A DNA stretch of 33,315 nucleotides from Chloroflexota bacterium (GTDB lineage Bacteria > Chloroflexota > Limnocylindria > Limnocylindrales > CSP1-4). Below the pieces are notes generated by a model. That model saw nothing but the letters and a program-made list of their open reading frames with translations. It was not told where the DNA came from and did not search any database. Location: assembly GCA_012026785.1 (NCBI GenBank), contig VEOW01000106.1, positions 1 through 33,315 on the forward strand. The letters are read 5' to 3'. The number at the start of each line of letters is the position of its first letter. The stretch's first letter is position 1. This document shows, piece by piece, positions 14,601 to 21,555 of this stretch. The translations under genes were made by a program, and so were the position numbers.

Positions 14601-15388
14601 ACCAGCTCCGCGGCCGCGTCGGCCGGAGCTCGCGCCGCGCCTACGCCTACCTCCTCTACCGCCGCCGGGAGCGGATGAGCGAGGACGCCCGCAAGCGCCT
14701 CCAGGCGATCTTCAACGCCAGCGAGCTCGGGGCCGGTTTCCAGATCGCGCTGTCCGACCTCGAGATCCGCGGCGCCGGCAACATCCTCGGCGGCGAGCAG
14801 TCGGGCCACATGGCCGCGGTCGGGTTTGATCTCTACTCGCGCCTGCTGGCCGAGGCCGTCGAGGAGCGCAAGGCGGCCCACGAGAATCGCGCCCCCGTGC
14901 TGCCCGTGCCGCAGGCCGTCGTGGACCTGCCAGTCGAGGCCCATCTGCCCGACGCCTACGTGCCAGACGAGGCCCAGAAGCTGGAGCTGTACCGCCGCCT
15001 CGCCCGAGCGCGGCCGCCGGGCGACGTGGCGGCCTTCCGTCAGGAGGTCATCGCCCGCTTCGGGCCGATGCCGCCACCCGTCCAGCGCCTCGCCGAGGTC
15101 GCCGAGCTGCGCCTCGACGCCGAGGCCGCCGGCGTCAGCTCGATGTCCCGCGAGGACGGCCAGCTCGTGGTCCGCTTCGGCGAGGGTCTGTCGCGCGCCA
15201 CGGCGATGCGCCTGCTGCCGCCCGGCTCCCTGCCTGGCGTCCGCGCCTCGGAGGTGACCTTCGCCTCGAACCAGGTTCGAATCCGCCTGCCCAGGGACCC
15301 GCTCGCGGGCTGGCTGCTGACGCAGGCCGTCGTCGCCCGCCTCTCGACCGAGCTGGCTCCGCTTCCGCCCGACGCGCTGCCGAGCTAG
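11597..15388 (+). CDS. mfd: Transcription-repair coupling factor Mfd
   Basis: DNA translocase that removes RNA polymerase stalled at DNA damage and recruits UvrA. The protein is 1263 residues. After a poorly conserved Arg/Pro/Ala-rich leader of about 70 residues come the UvrB-like domains (SVPHGAKSFLAAALA, then EVAGRGEFARRGGIVDVFPP). The RNA-polymerase-interaction region follows (GDLVVHIDHGIARYERM), then the helicase motor. Motor motifs are Walker A GDVGYGKTEVALRAA (about residue 732), TTVLAAQH, the Walker B VDEEQRFGV (about 833), SATPIPRTLNLA, ESGLDIPNANT and QLRGRVGRS. A C-terminal TRCF domain ends the protein. The Walker A-like loop in the UvrB-like part (HGAKS) is degenerate, as is usual. 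It is translationally coupled to pth. Confidence 0.96.
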   Translation: MSNRDVEDRRALGRGRRGWERRLVERGEKAPDAAATRPAAGPPPARRADEPRTPGSRAGPGRRIPDLAALPPLLAGSGPFQTLRERIGSPDAPPDRRGRHAGITSVPHGAKSFLAAALALVGGERICWLARDAEIGARVAEELQAWMGDPTAVAVLEPRTALAYERSELVADETAARVAALSAWRSGRARILVASVQALLQHTIEPADLPEGPLELRVGSRVSQAALLSQLLDLGYVPVLEVAGRGEFARRGGIVDVFPPSAELPVRIESFGDEIESLRAFDPTDQRTVGSVGALALLPASEFLAPAGGPDSFRERLGALAKRLPDRLAADLERLSASAAASDSASGRRASRAADVTDAAEVWAALLAPATGLDHMPRGTLLVLDEPGDVAEAGEFLWRQEAERRDDLVKAGELPKDWPATLLSPRDWKRRLLGARTLELTWESEAGEAIAGGGKSSGDLFGWREPALPPGRGARIAEAVDRWLGEVEGSAESRPRIVIASDQAPRLAELLDEAGPPAGVTNTLAEAPPPGAIALVDRSLNGGFEGGPDGLVFVTDRELFGNVRVRRPKAMRRIVPRDILERLTPGDLVVHIDHGIARYERMLRRSSGAGDERDFLELAFQGQDRIFVPVEQIGRVSRYSGGENPHLSKLGGTEWLRTKQRVRRAVTDLAEELLALYAARASADGHRFPEDTPWQAELEASFPYEETVDQLRAALEAKHDMERPRPMDRLVVGDVGYGKTEVALRAAFKAAQDGIQVAVLVPTTVLAAQHFETFRSRFAPFPLRVALLSRFVSKAAQEKTLAGLADGSVALVIGTHRLLSRDVRFRDLGLVIVDEEQRFGVAAKERLKQLKREVDVLTLSATPIPRTLNLALAGVRDMSVIETPPEDRLPIQTRVAEASAGLVRDAILRELDRGGQVFYVHNRVETIEAQAEQLRRMLPDVRIVVGHGQMPEGQLERVMLTFAQGEADVLVCTTIIESGLDIPNANTIIIDRADTLGLAQLYQLRGRVGRSSRRAYAYLLYRRRERMSEDARKRLQAIFNASELGAGFQIALSDLEIRGAGNILGGEQSGHMAAVGFDLYSRLLAEAVEERKAAHENRAPVLPVPQAVVDLPVEAHLPDAYVPDEAQKLELYRRLARARPPGDVAAFRQEVIARFGPMPPPVQRLAEVAELRLDAEAAGVSSMSREDGQLVVRFGEGLSRATAMRLLPPGSLPGVRASEVTFASNQVRIRLPRDPLAGWLLTQAVVARLSTELAPLPPDALPS

Positions 15389-15398
15389 GCGCCGGTCC

Positions 15399-15404
15399 TA
15401 CCAT
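15399..15404 (+). promoter_or_regulatory. Leaderless -10 element (TACCAT)
   Basis: TACCAT ends 9 nt before ATG 15414 with no ribosome-binding site between. TTCGAA (15404-15409) directly abuts it. Confidence 0.45.
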
Positions 15405-15413
15405 TCGAACCCC

Positions 15414-15944
15414 ATGGCGCCGTTCGGGTTCGGTCGAACGAAGGACGAGCCGGGGTTTGCTGAGGTCTACCTCGAGCTTCGTTCGCTGGTCCTCGGGCTC
15501 GAACCTTCGGCCGCCGACATTCGACCGACGCCCGAGCTCCCGGACGTCTGGGGCGTCGTGGTCGACTGGGGCACCGACAACGGCGTCGGGACGTTCGTGG
15601 CCCTCGCCGACGGGACCGGCAGCATGTACACCAGCACCGGCGGCGGCACGATCGGCGGCCAGGGCCAGCCGGCGCTCGTGGACGCCGGTCGGCGCCTCCT
15701 TGCGGTCGCCGAGGCCGTTCACGGGGACTTGCAGCCGGCGGCTCGCCTTGACCGCCCGAAGCTGCGGGAGGTCCGGTACTGGATCCTGACCTATCACGGC
15801 GCCCGAACCGCCGCGCACGGGCCCGATGGCCCACCCGATGGTGACGCGACGCTGGCGGCCCTCGGCGATGCGTTCCAGGACTACGTGACCGCGTTTCGCC
15901 TGCTGGCCGAGGCGCAGTCGCCAACGCCGCCAGCCAATGGCTGA
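15414..15944 (+). CDS. Hypothetical protein, 176 residues
   Basis: I do not recognise this family. The protein is soluble, without signal peptide or membrane segments. Its central region reads as an alpha/beta fold with a Gly-rich stretch: VWGVVVDWGTDNGVGTFVALADGTGSMYTSTGGGTIGG. A helical region follows (ALVDAGRRLLAVAEAVH), then RYWILTYHGAR and a C-terminal helix. The Gly/Ser/Thr-rich turns around SMYTSTGGG are the best candidates for a binding site. Codon composition is that of its neighbours, so it is a resident gene. It overlaps the next gene by 8 bp, which suggests that the two are made together. Confidence 0.75.
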   Translation: MAPFGFGRTKDEPGFAEVYLELRSLVLGLEPSAADIRPTPELPDVWGVVVDWGTDNGVGTFVALADGTGSMYTSTGGGTIGGQGQPALVDAGRRLLAVAEAVHGDLQPAARLDRPKLREVRYWILTYHGARTAAHGPDGPPDGDATLAALGDAFQDYVTAFRLLAEAQSPTPPANG

Positions 15945-16206
15945 TCAGCGTCCTGAGGCGCCCCGGCGAGTCCTCACGCTCAAGCTCCCGATCGACGACG
16001 ACGCCGATGTCGCGCTTCTCCGGGGCGCCCTCCTCGCCGCCCGTGCCTCCGAGCTCGCCGAGGCCCGCCGACGGGAGCTCCGCCACTCGGCCGGCTATGG
16101 CTCCGACTCCGCCCGCGACACCATGACCGCCGAGGCCACCCAGCGCCGCCGCCGCCTCGAGCTCCTCGACCGCCTCCTGGCCGCCCTCGACAGCGTGGCC
16201 GAGTGA
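15937..16206 (+). CDS. Hypothetical small helical protein, 89 residues
   Basis: Not recognised. After a short beta-like start (RRVLTLKLPIDDDADVALLRGAL) the protein is charged and helical ([17 protein letters not shown], then AEATQRRRRLELLDRLLAAL), possibly a coiled coil. ATG 15937 lies 8 bp inside the preceding gene. The overlap and high GC at third positions support a real gene translated together with 15414-15944. The pair may interact, but nothing in the sequence shows it. Confidence 0.6.
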   Translation: MADQRPEAPRRVLTLKLPIDDDADVALLRGALLAARASELAEARRRELRHSAGYGSDSARDTMTAEATQRRRRLELLDRLLAALDSVAE

Positions 16207-16222
16207 GATCGCCGCCAATTCC

Positions 16223-16593
16223 GTGCCCCGGCTGTCACCTACGCAAGGGGAGCGCGTTGTCCAGGCGATCGCCCGGTGGCGCCGGGAGGGCACCTGCGCC
16301 ACGAGGTCGGAAGTGAGCTCACGGAATCCTGACGCAGCGCGGCCGGTCGATCCGGGCTGGCGGTTCGTGAGCATCGGCCTGGAGGGCGATCCCGTCGACA
16401 TCGGCGGCGTCACCCGTGGACCGTCAAATGGCTCTCGACCCACGGTCGGATCGTCGTCGCCCATCCCTCGTATCCGTCGGAGCGCCACGTGATGTTCACC
16501 TACGAGGTCGCCGGCTCGGACCCCGCGATCGTTTTCGCGGCGGGCGAGTTCTCCAACGGCGTGTGGGGCTTCTTCGTCCCTACACTCGAGTGA
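16223..16593 (+). pseudogene. Hypothetical gene broken by a single-base frameshift
   Basis: Two adjoining frames each have good codon composition but neither makes a whole gene. Frame A (from about 16223) reads IARWRREGT ... DPGWRFVSIGLEGDPVDI GG and then degenerates after about 16408. Frame B takes over at about 16411 with PWTVKWLSTHGRIVVAHPSYP and continues as FTYEVAGSDPAIVFAAGEFSNG and VWGFFVPTLE to TGA 16591-16593. Re-reading one base near 16409-16411 joins them smoothly (GGV-HPWTVKW). That points to a one-base deletion, an assembly error or, less likely, programmed -1 frameshifting. I do not recognise the family. The start is uncertain since no ribosome-binding site is seen. The stop overlaps the next ATG by one base. 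Confidence 0.6.
16581..16586 (+). promoter_or_regulatory. Leaderless -10 element (TACACT)
   Basis: TACACT ends 6 nt before the ATG of the VOC-family gene at 16593 and lies inside the 3' end of the frameshifted gene. Confidence 0.45.
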
Positions 16594-17015
16594 TGGACCA
16601 ACGCATCAGCCTCATCACGCTCGGCGTTCGAGACCTGAGCCAGGCGCGAGCGTTCTACGAGGCCCTCGGTTGGCGTTCGAACTCGAAGCCCGAGGACGGC
16701 GTCGCCTTCTTCCAAGCGGGTTCGATGGTCGTCGCCCTGTGGGGCCGCGACGAGCTGGCGGCGGACAGCGGCGTCGAGGATTCCGGCGGCTGGGGCGGCG
16801 TGACGCTGGCCTACAACACCCGGTCACGCGCCGAGGTCGATGCCGTCATCGCGGAGGCCCGAGCGGCGGGCGCGACGATCGCTCGCGAGCCGGCCGAGAC
16901 GTTCTGGGGCGGCTACTCGGGCGTCTTCGTCGACCCCGACGGTCATCCCTGGGAGGTCGCCCACAACCCGTCCTGGACGATCGAGCCCGACGGCGCCACC
17001 CGCCTGCCGGAATAG
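16593..17015 (+). CDS. VOC (glyoxalase/bleomycin-resistance fold) family protein
   Basis: A 140-residue vicinal-oxygen-chelate protein made of two beta-alpha-beta-beta-beta units. The start ISLITLGVRDLSQARAFYEALGW is typical. The second half ends GYSGVFVDPDGHPWEVAHNPSW, where the Glu of HPWEV is the usual metal ligand. The first-half ligand is not obvious: the position that usually carries His has Thr (ITLGVRD). The function may therefore be non-enzymatic or lactoylglutathione-lyase-like; the substrate is unknown. ATG 16593 overlaps the preceding stop and has a leaderless -10 just upstream. Longer in-frame starts lie in the broken gene and lack family similarity. Confidence 0.88.
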   Translation: MDQRISLITLGVRDLSQARAFYEALGWRSNSKPEDGVAFFQAGSMVVALWGRDELAADSGVEDSGGWGGVTLAYNTRSRAEVDAVIAEARAAGATIAREPAETFWGGYSGVFVDPDGHPWEVAHNPSWTIEPDGATRLPE

Positions 17016-17026
17016 ACCGCGCCCGG

Positions 17027-17032
17027 CATACT
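17027..17032 (+). promoter_or_regulatory. Leaderless -10 element (CATACT) for the MFS gene
   Basis: CATACT ends 6 nt before GTG 17039, which is in frame with the transporter. This placement supports GTG 17039 over ATG 17060 as the start. Confidence 0.4.
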
Positions 17033-17038
17033 GCGCCG

Positions 17039-18478
17039 GTGCCCAATCCGGCCTCACCCATGACGGCTGCCCCTGCCCTTGGCGAGGGTGGCGGGCTGTG
17101 GTCGCCGCAGCGGCGAGAGCTGACGATCGGGCTCGTCCTGACGATCACCCTGGTGGCGGCCGAGGCGCTGGCGGTGAGCGCGGCGATGCCGATCGTGGCG
17201 CGCGATCTCGGCGGGGCCGAGCTGTACGGCCTCGTCTTCTCGGCGTTCATGGTCGGCTCGCTGTTGGGCATCGTCTTCGCCGGCGAGCGCATCGATCGGC
17301 AGGGCGTCGTCTTCCCGTTTGTCGCGGGGCTGGGGCTGTTCGCACTCGGCCTCCTCGTGGCCGGCCTGGCACCGACGATGGAGGTCCTCATCGGCGCGAG
17401 ATTCGTCCAGGGGCTGGGCGGCGGGGCAATCCCGCCCGTTGCCTATGTCGCCATCGGCCGCTCGCTGCCGGAGCGGCTCCGGCCCCAGATGTTCGCCATC
17501 CTCTCGACGGCCTGGGTCCTGCCGGGCGTGTTCGGACCGGGAATCGGCGGGGCGGTGGCGGAGTTCCTGCACTGGCGGCTCGTATTCCTGGGGCTCTTGC
17601 CGCTGGTCGTCGTCTCAGGCTGGCTGGCGCTTGATGCGCTACGGCACGTGGCCGCTGCGCCGCCGTCGGCGGGCGGGCGATCATCCCGGGCCCGCGTCGG
17701 AGACGCGCTCCTCGTCGGGCTCGGCGTGACGCTCGTCACGGCCGGGCTGTCGGCGCAGTCGCCGGCCCTCCTGGCCGCGTTGGCGCTCCCCGGCGCGGCG
17801 CTCGCGCTGTTCGCCTTCCGCCGCCTGACGCCGCCGGGGACGCTCGTGGCGGCCCGCGGCATCCCGAGCGCGGTCCTGCTGCGTGGGTTCCTGACGTTCG
17901 TGTTCTTCGTCTACGACCCGTATGTCGCCCTGCTGCTGGTGGACGTCCGCGGTTGGTCGGCGGCCGCCGCCGGCATCGCGCTCACGGCGGCGACCGTCTC
18001 GTGGACCGCCGGCAGCTGGACCCAGGCTCGGCTCTCGCGGCGCGTCTCGCACGAACGCTTCGCGCTGCTGGGCTTCGCCGTCGTCGGGCTCGGGACCCTC
18101 GGCGTCCTGCCGATCCTGCTCCCCGAGGTCCCGGCCTGGCTGATCATCCCGACCTTCGCGTTCGCGGGCTACGGGATGGGCCTCGGCTACGCCCAGTTCG
18201 CCCTCATCGTCCTGCGCGACGTGCCCGGGCCGGAGCAGGGGACCGTCACGTCGGGGCTGACGCTGTCCGATTCGCTGGGCGCCACGCTCGGGGCAAGTGT
18301 CGGCGCCGCGCTGATCGCGGTGTCCGAGCGGGCCGGCTCGGGACCCGGGCCCGGGATCGGCGTCGCGCTCGCGATCAGCGTCGCCGTCGCGCTCGCCGGC
18401 TTTCTCCTGGCGCTGCGCCTGTGGCCGCGTTCGGCTCCTCCACAGGTCTCGACGAGTACCGTCGCCGAGGTCCACTGA
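17039..18478 (+). CDS. MFS transporter (drug:H+ antiporter-like)
   Basis: A 479-residue polytopic membrane protein of the major facilitator superfamily with roughly 12-14 hydrophobic helices. The first helix begins near LTIGLVLTITLVAAEALAVS and is followed by AAMPIVARDLGG, as in DHA efflux pumps. The loop after helix 2 reads GERIDRQG, a loose form of the GxxxDRxGRR motif. A helix-4 region with ARFVQGLGGGAIPPVAYVAIG and a helix-5 motif AWVLPGVFGPGIGGAVAE (the antiporter motif C pattern) support an exporter. The substrate is unknown. The gene stands alone between the VOC gene and apt, and a GC-rich hairpin follows it. Confidence 0.9.
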   Translation: MPNPASPMTAAPALGEGGGLWSPQRRELTIGLVLTITLVAAEALAVSAAMPIVARDLGGAELYGLVFSAFMVGSLLGIVFAGERIDRQGVVFPFVAGLGLFALGLLVAGLAPTMEVLIGARFVQGLGGGAIPPVAYVAIGRSLPERLRPQMFAILSTAWVLPGVFGPGIGGAVAEFLHWRLVFLGLLPLVVVSGWLALDALRHVAAAPPSAGGRSSRARVGDALLVGLGVTLVTAGLSAQSPALLAALALPGAALALFAFRRLTPPGTLVAARGIPSAVLLRGFLTFVFFVYDPYVALLLVDVRGWSAAAAGIALTAATVSWTAGSWTQARLSRRVSHERFALLGFAVVGLGTLGVLPILLPEVPAWLIIPTFAFAGYGMGLGYAQFALIVLRDVPGPEQGTVTSGLTLSDSLGATLGASVGAALIAVSERAGSGPGPGIGVALAISVAVALAGFLLALRLWPRSAPPQVSTSTVAEVH

Positions 18479-18509
18479 CGCCTCGGGGCGGCGCCTGCTC
18501 GTGCCCCCA

Positions 18510-18524
18510 GCCGCCGCTGGCGGC
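18510..18524 (+). terminator. GC hairpin after the MFS gene
   Basis: GCCGCC and GGCGGC pair perfectly around GCT, 31 nt after the stop. There is no T run, so factor-independent termination is uncertain. Confidence 0.3.
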
Positions 18525-18722
18525 AGATGCCGGCCAAACGACGGAGCCGCCGCCGCCGCGCGCCCGACCAGCCGTCAACTGGCGTCACCAGCCGGCCAAT
18601 CGTCGGCGGAACCAGGAATCCGGGCGCCCGGACGGATGGATCTTCGTCATTTGGCGGCTGAACGCCGCCACGGCGGTGGCGGTGGGCCGGAGAAAGGTGC
18701 CGCGGTGCCGCCCTGATCGTGC

Positions 18723-18728
18723 GGTAGA
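18723..18728 (+). promoter_or_regulatory. -10-like element TAGACT for apt
   Basis: TAGACT fits the local TANNNT pattern. It would give a leader of about 60 nt, consistent with the strong ribosome-binding site seen here and unlike the leaderless genes. Confidence 0.4.
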
Positions 18729-18794
18729 CTCGCCTGGAACCCCATCCGCGGGCGTCGCCGCCACCCGCGACCACCCGAAGGAGGTCCCAGACTC

Positions 18795-19316
18795 GTGTCG
18801 GTCGAGGAGCTTCGCGCGAAGATTCGCGAGGTCCCGGACTTCCCCAAGCCCGGCATCCTGTTCTACGACATCACGACCCTGCTCAAGGACCCCGCGGCGT
18901 ATCGCGAGTCGATCCAGCTGATGCTGGAGCCGTACCGGGGCCAGCGGGTCGACCTCGTCGTCGGCATGGAGTCGCGCGGCTTCATCTTCAGCGCCCCGAT
19001 GGCGATCGAGCTCGATGCCGGCTTCGTCCCCGTTCGAAAGCTCGGCAAGCTGCCCGCGGAGACGGTGTCGGTCGAATACGCCCTGGAGTACGGCTCGAAC
19101 ACCCTCGAGATCCACCGCGACGCGATCCAGCCCGGGCAGAAGGTCCTCGTCGTCGACGATCTGCTGGCGACCGGCGGGACCGTCCAGGGCACGATCGAGC
19201 TCATCGAGGAGCTGAAGGGCGAGATCGTCGGGCTGGCGTTCCTCGTCGAGCTCGAGTTCCTGCACGGCCGCGACCGCCTGACCGGCTGGCCGATCTCGAG
19301 CGTCATCCGCTACTGA
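18795..19316 (+). CDS. apt: Adenine phosphoribosyltransferase
   Basis: Salvages adenine to AMP using PRPP. The 173-residue protein matches the family length. Its N-terminal segment is KIREVPDFPKPGILFYDITTLLKDP. The flexible-loop region reads GMESRGFIFSAPMAIEL, and the PRPP-binding loop is VLVVDDLLATGGT. The GTG start has AAGGAGGTC 8 nt upstream. It is the first gene of an apparent run apt-mtnA-GNAT-ahcY-S9 peptidase. Adenine is a product of methylthioadenosine breakdown, so the link with mtnA makes biochemical sense. Confidence 0.96.
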   Translation: MSVEELRAKIREVPDFPKPGILFYDITTLLKDPAAYRESIQLMLEPYRGQRVDLVVGMESRGFIFSAPMAIELDAGFVPVRKLGKLPAETVSVEYALEYGSNTLEIHRDAIQPGQKVLVVDDLLATGGTVQGTIELIEELKGEIVGLAFLVELEFLHGRDRLTGWPISSVIRY

Positions 19317-19326
19317 GCCCACGTCG

Positions 19327-20655
19327 TTGACCGACAACCCGCCGGATCCATCCCGTCGCCAGTTCTTCCGCCGCTTCGCCGGCGACGTGATGGTCGGCGC
19401 CTCCCGGATGGCCGGCGTGGTCGAGGAGCTCCGCGAGCGCTCGGCGGCCGAGGCGCGGGAGCTGCTCGGCGAAGACGCGGCGGGAGATGCCGCGGGCGCT
19501 GATGCCCCCGGCGCGCCGACCGGCTTTCGAACCCCGTTCCGGTTCGAATCGGACGAGGCGCTCCTGGTCATCGACCAGCGCGAGCTGCCCCAGCGACTCG
19601 TCGAGGAGCGGATCCGCAACGCGCCCGAGGCGGCGCGAGCGATCCGCCACATGGTCGTCCGGGGCGCCCCGGCGATCGGCCAGGTCGCGGCGATCGGACT
19701 GGCGCTCACCGCACGGCAGGCTCGGAGCGCCCGGCCGTACGCCCGGCGCGCGATACTCCACGGCGCCGCGAACACGCTTCGAACGGCCCGCCCGACGGCG
19801 GTCAACCTGCGCTGGGCCGTCGACCGGCTGATGGCTCGCTTCGAGGCGATCGGCGAAACCTCGCCCGACGGGGAGGCCATTGCCGCGGCCCTCCACGACG
19901 AGGCGATGGCGATCGTCGCCGAGGCGACCGACGACCATGCGCGCCTGGCCGAGGCCGGCCTCGAGATCCTCCCGAACCCCGAGGACCGACCGGTCCGGGT
20001 TCTGACCCACTGCAACACCGGGCCGCTGGCGTGCGGCCAGTTCGGGACCGCGCTCGGTATCGTCCAGGCCGTCCAGCTGGCCGGTCGCGAGGTCAAGGTC
20101 TGGGTCGACGAGACCCGTCCCTACCTGCAGGGTGCGCGGCTCACAGCCTGGGAGCTGCAGCAGGCCGGCGTGCCGCACACCCTCATCCCCGACATGGCCG
20201 CCGGGCCGCTGATGGCGCGCGGTGAGGTCGACGTCGTCCTCGTGGGCGCCGACCGGATCGCCGCCAACGGCGACACCGCGAACAAGATCGGGACGTACAC
20301 CCTCGCCGTGCTCGCCGCTCGACACGACGTGCCGTTCGTCGTCTGCGCCCCGCTGTCGTCGGTCGACCTGGCGACCCCGAGCGGGGCCGACATCCCGATC
20401 GAGGAGCGCTCGGCCGAGGAGGTGCTGACCGTGCGTGGGACGCCGATCGCCCCGGCGGGGACGCCGGTTCACAACCCTGCGTTCGACGTCACCCCGGCGG
20501 AGCTGATCACGGCGATCGTGACCGAGGAAGGGGTGCTCCGCCCACCGTTCGAGGCGTCGCTGGCCGCTGCGGCCAAACGCCGGGCCAGGCGGGCGTCGGC
20601 GACTGCCCGGTCTCACGCCGAGGCGGCGCCACGCGCCGAGGCGGCGTCGGGCTGA
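19327..20655 (+). CDS. mtnA: S-methyl-5-thioribose-1-phosphate isomerase, with N-terminal extension
   Basis: Methionine-salvage enzyme that isomerises methylthioribose-1-phosphate to methylthioribulose-1-phosphate. The family core begins near residue 72 (EALLVIDQRELPQRLVEE). It includes HMVVRGAPAIGQVAAIG, LTHCNTGPLACGQFGTALG with the catalytic Cys, VWVDETRPYLQGARLTAWEL and VLVGADRIAANGDTANKIGT with the catalytic Asp. Ahead of the core is an extra segment of about 70 residues containing SRRQFFRRFAGDVMVGASR, a twin-arginine-like motif without a clear hydrophobic signal core. The TTG start lies 10 nt after the apt stop without a clear ribosome-binding site. ATG 19390 would remove the Arg motif and is an alternative. 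The C-terminus is an Ala/Arg-rich tail. Confidence 0.93.
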   Translation: MTDNPPDPSRRQFFRRFAGDVMVGASRMAGVVEELRERSAAEARELLGEDAAGDAAGADAPGAPTGFRTPFRFESDEALLVIDQRELPQRLVEERIRNAPEAARAIRHMVVRGAPAIGQVAAIGLALTARQARSARPYARRAILHGAANTLRTARPTAVNLRWAVDRLMARFEAIGETSPDGEAIAAALHDEAMAIVAEATDDHARLAEAGLEILPNPEDRPVRVLTHCNTGPLACGQFGTALGIVQAVQLAGREVKVWVDETRPYLQGARLTAWELQQAGVPHTLIPDMAAGPLMARGEVDVVLVGADRIAANGDTANKIGTYTLAVLAARHDVPFVVCAPLSSVDLATPSGADIPIEERSAEEVLTVRGTPIAPAGTPVHNPAFDVTPAELITAIVTEEGVLRPPFEASLAAAAKRRARRASATARSHAEAAPRAEAASG

Positions 20656-21518
20656 TGGCGACCGTCGCGCTCGACCGGGCCTCCGAGCGGCTGTCCGTCG
20701 GCACGACGACCGACGCGGCGCTCCTGCGTGGCTTCCTCGAGCGCGACCGGCTGTACGCCGCCTACGCCCTGGCCGACCTCGACGAGAACGATTCGGGGCG
20801 GGCGCGGTGGGGCGTCGCTCGAGACGACAACGAGGGCGTGGCGCTCGTGCTGGAGTACGGGGGTCCATCGCCCCAGCCGCTGTTCGTGATGGGTCGCGAC
20901 GACGGGATCGACGCCGTGCTCCGCGACGTCATCAAGCCGCGCATCGCCTACGTCGCGGCCCTGCCCGAGAACGTCAAGGCGGTCGAACGCCGCTACCACC
21001 TGGAGCCGGGCCCGCAGATGGTTCGAATGTGGGTCGACGGGGAGCGCTTCAGGCCGGTCGAGGACCCGGGACTCGAACGGCTCGTCCCGTCCGACGTCGC
21101 CGACCTCAACCGCTTGTACCGCCTCGGCTTCGGATCGTGGCTCGGGCCACAGGCGATCGCGGAGGGCATCTACTACGGAATCCGCGTCCGCGGCCGGCTG
21201 GTCGCTGCGGCGGGCACTCACGTCATCGGCCGGGCCTCGAAGATCGCCGTCGTCGGCAACGTCCTGACACAGCCCGAGTACCGCGGCCGCGGCTACGCCA
21301 AGGCGACCACCGGGGCGGTCACGGCTCGACTGCTCGAGTTCTGCGACCATGTCGTGCTGAACGTCCGCGCCGACAACCCGCCGGCGATCAATGCCTATCG
21401 CCGGCTGGGCTATGCCGAGCACGTGCGGTTCGAGGAACGGCTCGGGCATCGGATCGGATCGCTGTGGGCCGATCTCGCGGCTGCCGTGCGACGCCTCGGC
21501 CGGACGCGCGAACGCTGA
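20655..21518 (+). CDS. GNAT-family N-acetyltransferase
   Basis: A 287-residue protein whose C-terminal half is a GNAT fold. The acetyl-CoA pyrophosphate loop reads [17 protein letters not shown] (R-G-x-G-x-A type) and is followed by [21 protein letters not shown], the typical last helix-strand. The N-terminal half resembles the degenerate GNAT-like domain of FR47/duplicated acetyltransferases. The acceptor substrate is unknown. The ATG overlaps the mtnA stop (TGATG), so it is translationally coupled within the methionine-salvage run. Confidence 0.88.
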   Translation: MATVALDRASERLSVGTTTDAALLRGFLERDRLYAAYALADLDENDSGRARWGVARDDNEGVALVLEYGGPSPQPLFVMGRDDGIDAVLRDVIKPRIAYVAALPENVKAVERRYHLEPGPQMVRMWVDGERFRPVEDPGLERLVPSDVADLNRLYRLGFGSWLGPQAIAEGIYYGIRVRGRLVAAAGTHVIGRASKIAVVGNVLTQPEYRGRGYAKATTGAVTARLLEFCDHVVLNVRADNPPAINAYRRLGYAEHVRFEERLGHRIGSLWADLAAAVRRLGRTRER

Positions 21519-21555
21519 CCGCCCACCCGAAGACGACACGCACGACGGAGGCCGA

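Larger units (their letters stand above)
18479..18794. other. Intergenic region between MFS gene and apt
   Basis: About 316 bp with no convincing gene. It contains a stem GCCGCC/GGCGGC with a 3-nt loop (18510-18524), which may end the MFS transcript, and a perfect 7-bp stem TGGCGGC/GCCGCCA with a 5-nt loop (18652-18670). It also holds a -10-like TAGACT (18723-18728) and the apt ribosome-binding site AAGGAGGTC (18778-18786). Confidence 0.6.

Noticed and set aside
12620-14944. A 774-codon open frame on the - strand opposite mfd, and similar long antisense frames opposite dnaJ, pgpH, ahcY and metK
   Set aside because: Very high GC removes stop codons from other frames. These frames lack family motifs, have shadow codon composition and lie wholly within well-supported genes.
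19541-19550. GGTTCGAATC, identical to a tRNA T-arm, and similar sites elsewhere
   Set aside because: No acceptor, D or anticodon stems surround it and it lies in the mtnA coding frame. The same core recurs throughout the window as the TTCGAA motif.
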